From Polytrichum commune (lineage: Eukaryota > Streptophyta > Polytrichopsida > Polytrichales > Polytrichaceae), in the NCBI GenBank assembly GCA_950295325.1, contig OX485804.1, positions 36,952,001 to 37,016,000 on the forward strand: a DNA stretch of 64,000 nt. Reading direction: 5' to 3'. The position numbers were made by a program, and so were the translations under genes. The notes beneath the pieces are model-generated. The model did no database searches. It was given only the letters and a program-made list of their open reading frames with translations, and was not told the DNA's origin. Position 1 is the stretch's first letter; every line of letters begins with the position of its first letter. Of this stretch, positions 58,541 to 64,000 are shown piece by piece.

Positions 58541-58691
58541 GGTTATTATGTCCACGGGAATGGGGTGCCTTTCCAACAATTTGAATTCAAACTATCTCTA
58601 ATTCCACGGAAATAGGCCCTGCTTCTCCTAAAATTACCCAACAAAATCTAAATTTTCCGCTCTCCAATCTCCGCTCTACGCTCACACTACT
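58541..58691 (+). repeat. Shared terminal sequence X, copy 2
   Basis: Resembles 2510-2703: TAATTCCACGGAAATAG, then TTTTCCGCTCTCCAATCTCC and CACTACTAAGTTTCCC. An LTR fragment follows immediately. Confidence 0.4.
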
Positions 58692-58865
58692 AAGTTTCCC
58701 GCTATAACCATCTTTTCATTTATTGATCCCTAGCATAAGTGTTTAAAAACACTTGTGCCTTGGCTTTAGCCGATACATTATCCTTGCAATCAAATCATCC
58801 TCAACCCTTACTTAGCTAAGCCCTTGTTTAACTAACTAAAATGTTGGTAAATCCAAGGTGCTAAC

Positions 58866-59789
58866 CAGTGTTGAACGGGTATGTTGTAAAGTGCATACAG
58901 GGGAGGCCTGGTTTTTGAAATTTTCTTGGAAATGTAGAACATCGAGGTATTGATATTACAAAGGTTTTGTATTTTCAAGGTAGGGTATGTGTATGTGGTC
59001 TTGTAAAATTTCTTGAATTTTAGGGTACGTGTTATGGTGTGATTTTTTTTCATATACCAGGGTGCCCAGTGCAAGGGTATGGTATGTCATTTTAAGGTTT
59101 TTAAGAGAGAATTTAATTAATTAATAATTTAATTTAAAATAAAATAAAAAATCCAAAACAGATGAAGCATGAACTTGAGCAAACTGATCAAATTGAATCA
59201 TGATTTGAATTTATCAAATTGTCATGCTTGACTAAGAATTGAATCGGATCAACATGGACTACTTCGACCAACATCAGTTTAATCAAACAAAGTTGAATTG
59301 ATAAAAAACAATCAAACAATGCCCTCAAGCTAAATCTCACTCTAGCTCACCCGCTGCAATCAACTCCTCTTCACTAAACTTGTTTAGCAAACACAAACCC
59401 TAGTTGTTATATGAAGTTGGTGCTTCAAGCAAAGACAAAACGGAATTACCTCTTCTTGAAGGTGCAACACCCTCTCTCCCACATTAATCAACGTTGCTAG
59501 CTTAACCCCAGCAACAAAGCTCCACTACTTGTAGTATGCTGTGCACACAACAAACCCGTACATCGCCGGAAGCAGGCATAGTGAACAAAGACGTGCATGT
59601 TTAAGGGTTTCCAAGCTCATCGTTGAGCAAGGTACGGGTTAGTGACCAGGTTTAGGGTTGGCAGTGAGTCCAGGGCCCGGGTATGAACCTGGTATTTGCG
59701 CACTGCTTGGTAGTTCAAGCTGGTATCACAAACCAGTGTACATACCCTTTTACAGACCCGTGTGCGGGACAGATACCCGTTCAACACTG
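58866..59789. mobile_element. Non-autonomous hAT-like element
   Basis: Terminal inverted repeats CAGTGTTGAACGGGTAT / ATACCCGTTCAACACTG with a perfect 8-bp duplication GTGCTAAC (58858-58865, 59790-59797). It is 924 bp with no transposase. The CAGTG ends and 8-bp duplication fit hAT. Confidence 0.87.
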
Positions 59790-60803
59790 GTGCTAACCTA
59801 GTCACCCACTAATCCTCCTACCTCTGCCCTAATCCCAGTTAAGACCCTACGATCCCTTAACCCTAGATTCCCTTACTGGCCGTACCCTGACCCCCTTTCC
59901 CAACTCGGTACAGTGTTGCGCCACAATGGCCTGAACCGGCCAGGAGGCCCGGGCAAGTCTCCCTTCCTTCTGTCGTAGAGTTACAGGCTCCCCAGCTCAC
60001 TCAGAGTTGCTGGCGACAGGGTCTGTCCTCTGACTCCCTCCCTGGATTCGGCCACCTCCAGCCTCTGGTTTGAACCGCATTTTCCCTCTTCCGACTGCTG
60101 GGTCAGCACATTCCCGCTAAATGCCGATCCCTCTCACACACAAGCACATCCACAGACACACAAAGAACTTTCAATTAATCCTACTCAGCCTGCGTCTGGT
60201 CAGTCAATCCAGCTCTCTTTATTTTATGTCTCACCTCATTTTCCAGAATGCTTCCCACTAATGTGAATCTAGTTACTTCCACCACTTTGATCCTCACATT
60301 ACCCCCTTCACTCAGATTCCGAGCACACCTCGGCTCTCCTCAACTCCCTTCCAGCCTCATGCCCTCACTTCGGCGTTCATTCTGGGCCTCCGCACCAACC
60401 CCCCTTCTCGTTGTTCTCCGACTGTAGGTGCTCCGGTCCGGTTGGAGGCAGATGCCGCCTCCTTCCCCCTCAGTCATCTATTGCTGCCCCAGGGGCTTTT
60501 TCCTCGAACCTCCGTCTGTTGTCGTTCTTCTCCGAGAGCAAACTCTCTTCCTCGCCTGATAGCTCCAGGGAGGGGGGAAGCTCTCGAGATGTGGAGATCT
60601 CGGCTGTTATCGCCTCTGTGGGGAAACCCCTGCCCTTAAACAAACAGCAGCCTCGTCCAAACCACCCATTTCCCGGCTCAAGCTCTTTGGGCTTGATTTA
60701 CCCGCTTAAGCTTCTGAGCCCCAAATCCTAATCCCAGCTTAGACCTCTTACTAATACTTGACCAATATGACATAACCTTGGGCTCAAAACATCAAGGCAC
60801 ATG

Positions 60804-61364
60804 CACGGGTAGGTCACTTAGTGCATTTTAAAAACGACGTGCGGCATAATATAGAGAGGATTAAAATCATTTGAAATAAAAATTATAAAGGAATTTCAAA
60901 TAATGAAGGGGCCATTAAATGTAGACAATCCCATTATAAGTAAGTTAGATGGACATAAAATGTGGGCCATTATTTTTTTGTAAAATTAATATAGGGGCTG
61001 AAGATAAGGATCCTAGAAGGTATGTTTAGTATGTTTGCTATAGTCTCCTATGTGTTTTCTTCATAACTTTGTTTGCAATGATATTACTGTTTGCACCCTT
61101 CTTTGTTTCCATGGTTTCCCTTAACACTCGTCAATGTGTTAGGAAGTAGATTAGCTTTTATTATTTAAAAGGAATATAGAGTACAAAAAATTGCAGTGAC
61201 TTGGACAATATAAGTAATGGAAGGGTGCAAATAAGTGGGCCATTTTTTAAATTTAAGTAATTATAGGGAGGCTTTAATTCAGCCCTTGAAGGTAAATAGC
61301 CCCAAAACAAAAAACCCCCAGCCGCACGTGGTGCACAAAAATGCCTTAGAGTGACCTACCCGTG
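60804..61364. mobile_element. MITE with 8-bp TSD
   Basis: Terminal inverted repeats of ~45 bp, outermost CACGGGTAGGTCACT / GTGACCTACCCGTG, inner part near CACGTGCGGC. Perfect duplication GGCACATG (60796-60803, 61365-61372). 561 bp, AT-rich, non-coding. The duplication length fits hAT, the long repeats also fit other superfamilies. Confidence 0.85.
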
Positions 61365-61651
61365 GGCACATGTAATCCTTTCTTCCCCTAATCTCTAACT
61401 AATTCTCAACCCCTTTCCCCGGACTGAGGACTTACCCAAAGTCACACTCAATCATCTAACTAGACACCCAATCCATCGCCCAAATCCCCCTTCATTAACA
61501 CAATTTCCTAACCTTGTAACCTAAAGGTTAAATTCCACCCCAACTCCAACCTACACTCTTTTTAAGTTTTGAATAGCCATCATAATTTAGAAATCAAATC
61601 CTAATAACATGTAAAGATTAACAACACATGTGGGCACCGTTTTGGGCTCAC

Positions 61652-61911
61652 AGTTGGTTGTGACCTTGGAGGTGGATTAATGGAAGTACTTAGGGTGTGG
61701 GGTAGGTAGTTTAGTGTTAGTGAGGCGGACAAGGTTAGAAGAGCATTTTTTAATGCTTGTAACTATTGCCAAGTAATAAAAACATTGGGGGTTGATGTCA
61801 CTATTGGGGAAGCAAGAATAGTACACACGACTCGGGTGTTTTGGTTATCACCTGTGGGCTCTAAACTCTCACATGGACACGGACGCATCAGTGTGGGGGT
61901 TTAGGGCTGAC
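61652..61911 (+). repeat. Possible diverged GAGCCC LTR 3' fragment
   Basis: It contains a hairpin (GCATTTTTTAATGC near 61743) and an end ACGGACGCATCAG..GGGGGTTTAGGGCTGACA resembling the family's 3' end. The similarity is weak. Confidence 0.3.
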
Positions 61912-61922
61912 ACCAACTTACA

Positions 61923-62065
61923 GTGAGTTCCTTGCCCGAGTGTAAATGTCCGGCTTTCAAGGATATGATATCAAAGTTTGGCTGCAAACGAAATTTGTTC
62001 CTGCATTGCAAGCACCTCTACTTCATCTTTGTTAAGGTCTCTAATGCAGACCCCAAAGTTGACTT
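61923..62065 (+). pseudogene. SWIM zinc-finger exon, cut by an LTR
   Basis: A CAACTTACAG acceptor is followed by a frame with ECKCPAFKDMISKFGCKRNL and FLHCKHLYFIFVKVSNADPK. CxC..CxH followed by hydrophobic residues is the SWIM zinc-finger pattern found in plant SWIM/RING proteins and MULE transposases. The frame is interrupted at 62066 by the start of an LTR. Confidence 0.55.
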
Positions 62066-64000
62066 TGTTGAGTCACAACACTATCAAGAGGAGAAAGACA
62101 ACAAAATCAAAAGAAGTAAGTGCCTAACGGCACTTAATCACCAAGCATGCACATTAGTCCAAGGAAGATTCACGAAGAAGAACGCCAAAGAACGCCGAAG
62201 AGAGTCGGGAGCTCTCGGCCACGACTTTAGGAGCTCGGCCACGGTTATAGGGTCCACTGTCACGGAATTGCAAGGACGACGTGCGGTTATAGGGTCCCTT
62301 ACCCACGGTTATAGGACCATCAGCGTTTAGTGAAGGAGAACTTAGGATTTTGTTAAAGGATTATTATGTAAGAATGAAAGGACATATATGAGGAGTATAT
62401 AGGGGTATACAGGGATATTATGAAGTATATAGGATTAGGATTACATTCCATTAGTATAAGTACACGAGATTTTGTTAAAGACAATTATGAAAGAAGAATA
62501 TTAAAGGAGTATATTAAGGAGTATATAGGACTATCGTACATTCTACTAGTATGATCATTGGAATTTAAATCAATGAATATGAAGATTTGATTGATTCTCA
62601 AAAAGGATTTGGAAAGTAGCCACGACAAGGATATAGTGGAATCTTAGAGATACGAACATTAGAGTGGTAGAACGGTTATAACCGTTTGTGATGGACATCA
62701 TCTACACATGTCGTAGATAGGTAGTTATCTAGATAAGTGAAGATTACAACCACTCTAATTATAGATTTTGGGTTAGAAAGAAAAGACTATATAAAGGGAG
62801 CAATTTTAGGAGACTATACCTCATTTTCAATACAACGAAGCTATCTTAAATTTGAGTGTCAAAAACACTTGAGTTCTTTTGTACCTCTCCTCTCGGAGCA
62901 CTTTTGCAATATACTATCTTTTTCACAAATATGTGTGATATCTCTCTCTCTCTCTCTCTCAATTGGACTTACAAGTTGTTAAGCGGTACTTGGAACTTAA
63001 GTGATTGAGCAATCGAGAGAAGAGTAGACTCTTTTGAGCAAGAACTCAAAAGAATAGTGTGAGGTTGGAGAACAAAGACTCAAGGAGACTTGAAGGATTA
63101 ATGGAACTTTGAGAGATGTTGAATCAACCCTCAACGCTTGAAGGATAAATTGAGTATTCGTAGAGCAAATTATCTCTTAATAGGAAATTATGATCAAGTG
63201 AGTGATTAAGTGGAAGTTGAATAACTTCCCAAAAGGGATTGAGAAGATTGAGTATGTGACATCTCTTAAAAGTGGAATGCATTATTAAAAATTGAATACT
63301 ACCTATATGTATGAGATTTTGACTTGGTGATTGAACCGTTGATAAACTACTTATAACAATTGATATCCAATTGGAACTTCTTTCTCTTTCAAGATTCTTT
63401 GTGAGTTGTTGGATGTCATTGCAAGTTGAAAGATTAAACAATTGGAGAGTAGTTGTCTCTTTTAAGCAAACACTCAAGAGAGTGTTATAAGAGTGTTATC
63501 AAGTATTCCAAGATTTGGAAGTATTCAAGAATTAATTTGTATCAAATAACTATATAGAGTGACTTTTTCTATATGATTATATATATATATATATAAGATT
63601 GACGATTCTAATATGACAAAATTACTATATATTCTCATTATTATTATTGAGAATACAATATTATATTATAAGTAGTAACACTTGAGCTTAAAAAGAAGAA
63701 AGACTCAAGAACATGAGATCTTCTTCATTATTATTATAAGTTGTGAAAGTAACATATTAAAGAGAATGATTGATGTTATAAATTTTAAACTCTTATTGAT
63801 AAACTAAGTTGCTATCAAGTATTTATGACATTATATTTATTTATATGTTTTGAAAGGATTTGATACACCTCTTGAACCCTCTTTACCTTAATTGTTCTCA
63901 CAATCAACGAGCCTTACGTTGAGAGTGAAAATAAGTGAGGATGAGATCGTTTTACTCCAATGAACTATATTCAAATCTTAAGGAGAAGAGAGGCTACTAA
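62066..64000 (+). mobile_element. Diverged LTR of the large gypsy family, incomplete at window edge
   Basis: It begins TGTTGAGTCACAAC and follows the reverse complement of 3972-6220 throughout: AGCTCGGCCACGGTTATAGG, AGTAGCCACGACAAGGATAT, the CTATATAAAG TATA box (62788-62797), then the AACACTTGAG region. Many substitutions and indels set it apart. By alignment about 130 bp of its end lie beyond the window. Confidence 0.85.
62788..62797 (+). promoter_or_regulatory. LTR TATA box
   Basis: CTATATAAAG, in the same place as ACTATATAAG of the two intact LTRs. Conservation in a diverged copy supports it as the LTR promoter. Confidence 0.6.

Larger units (their letters stand above)
58692..61650 (-). 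mobile_element. GAGCCC-family LTR fragment F with two insertions
   Basis: The right end GCACCGTTTTGGGCTCACA is the family start in reverse, and the palindrome AAGTGTTTAAAAACACTT lies at 58737-58754. The left (family 3') end is missing. Without the hAT-like element and the MITE it is about 1.5 kb. Its middle (about 59800-60740) is unusually GC-rich, has no tandem repeat, and holds no ORF I would defend. Confidence 0.6.

Noticed and set aside
60411-60731. 106-aa ORF in a GC-rich segment
   Set aside because: No domain, no splice context, low-complexity Ser/Pro/Leu composition, and it lies within an LTR fragment between two small transposon insertions.

Overview
The window comes from a land-plant nuclear genome, probably one with a large, repeat-rich genome. 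The coding fragments are split by canonical GT..AG introns, and most of the sequence is nested plant transposons: Ty3/gypsy LTR elements, CACTA, hAT-like and MITE elements, and a tRNA-derived SINE. Nothing looks bacterial or organellar. I cannot place the species. All family calls come from reading motifs by eye, without database searches.

Layout. 1-1464 is the 3' part of a spliced gene for an N4/N6-type methyltransferase-like protein. 2702-3758 is an LTR-like fragment of a family called here the GAGCCC family, followed by a primer-binding-like site. 3972-45441 is one huge minus-strand Ty3/gypsy element (Tat/Ogre-like architecture). Its two 2249-bp LTRs look identical. It carries a pre-gag ORF1, gag-protease-RT-RNase H-integrase, and a very long ORF after the integrase. 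At least four elements are inserted in it: a 936-bp solo LTR (8071-9006), a 1.3-kb non-autonomous CACTA element holding a SINE (10216-11556), a GAGCCC solo LTR (15547-17336), and a 19.2-kb CACTA transposon (18270-37506) that itself holds another solo LTR (20731-21703). The target-site duplications (TSDs) of these insertions were read directly, and removing the insertions restores the host reading frames.

The CACTA element has two head-to-head genes. A plus-strand TNP2-type transposase lies at 32605-36600. A minus-strand TNPA/TNP1-type gene (30930-19278) contains, between its two transposon-specific domains, a region resembling the plant FCP1/NIF-like phosphatase fold with its catalytic acids replaced. 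This is one of the two most unusual things in the window. The other is in the gypsy pol gene: the integrase zinc-binding (H2C2, YWWPT) module is present five times in tandem (13336-15211).

45442-53060 is a second, plus-strand gypsy-like unit with gag and protease but no visible RT. It is interrupted by two GAGCCC solo LTRs. 53061-57735 holds another GAGCCC LTR, a 235-bp-period tandem repeat interrupted by a further GAGCCC LTR, and then a short F-box-like terminal exon (57758-58287). 58692-61650 is a reverse GAGCCC LTR fragment carrying a hAT-like element and a MITE, each with an 8-bp TSD. A SWIM zinc-finger exon (61923-62065) is cut by a diverged LTR of the big gypsy family that runs off the right edge.

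The GAGCCC LTRs are odd. Each has a TATA box and a copy-specific minisatellite, and several have a 59-61-codon micro-ORF whose stop codon follows directly on an AATAAA signal. Differences between copies of that ORF fall mostly on third codon positions.
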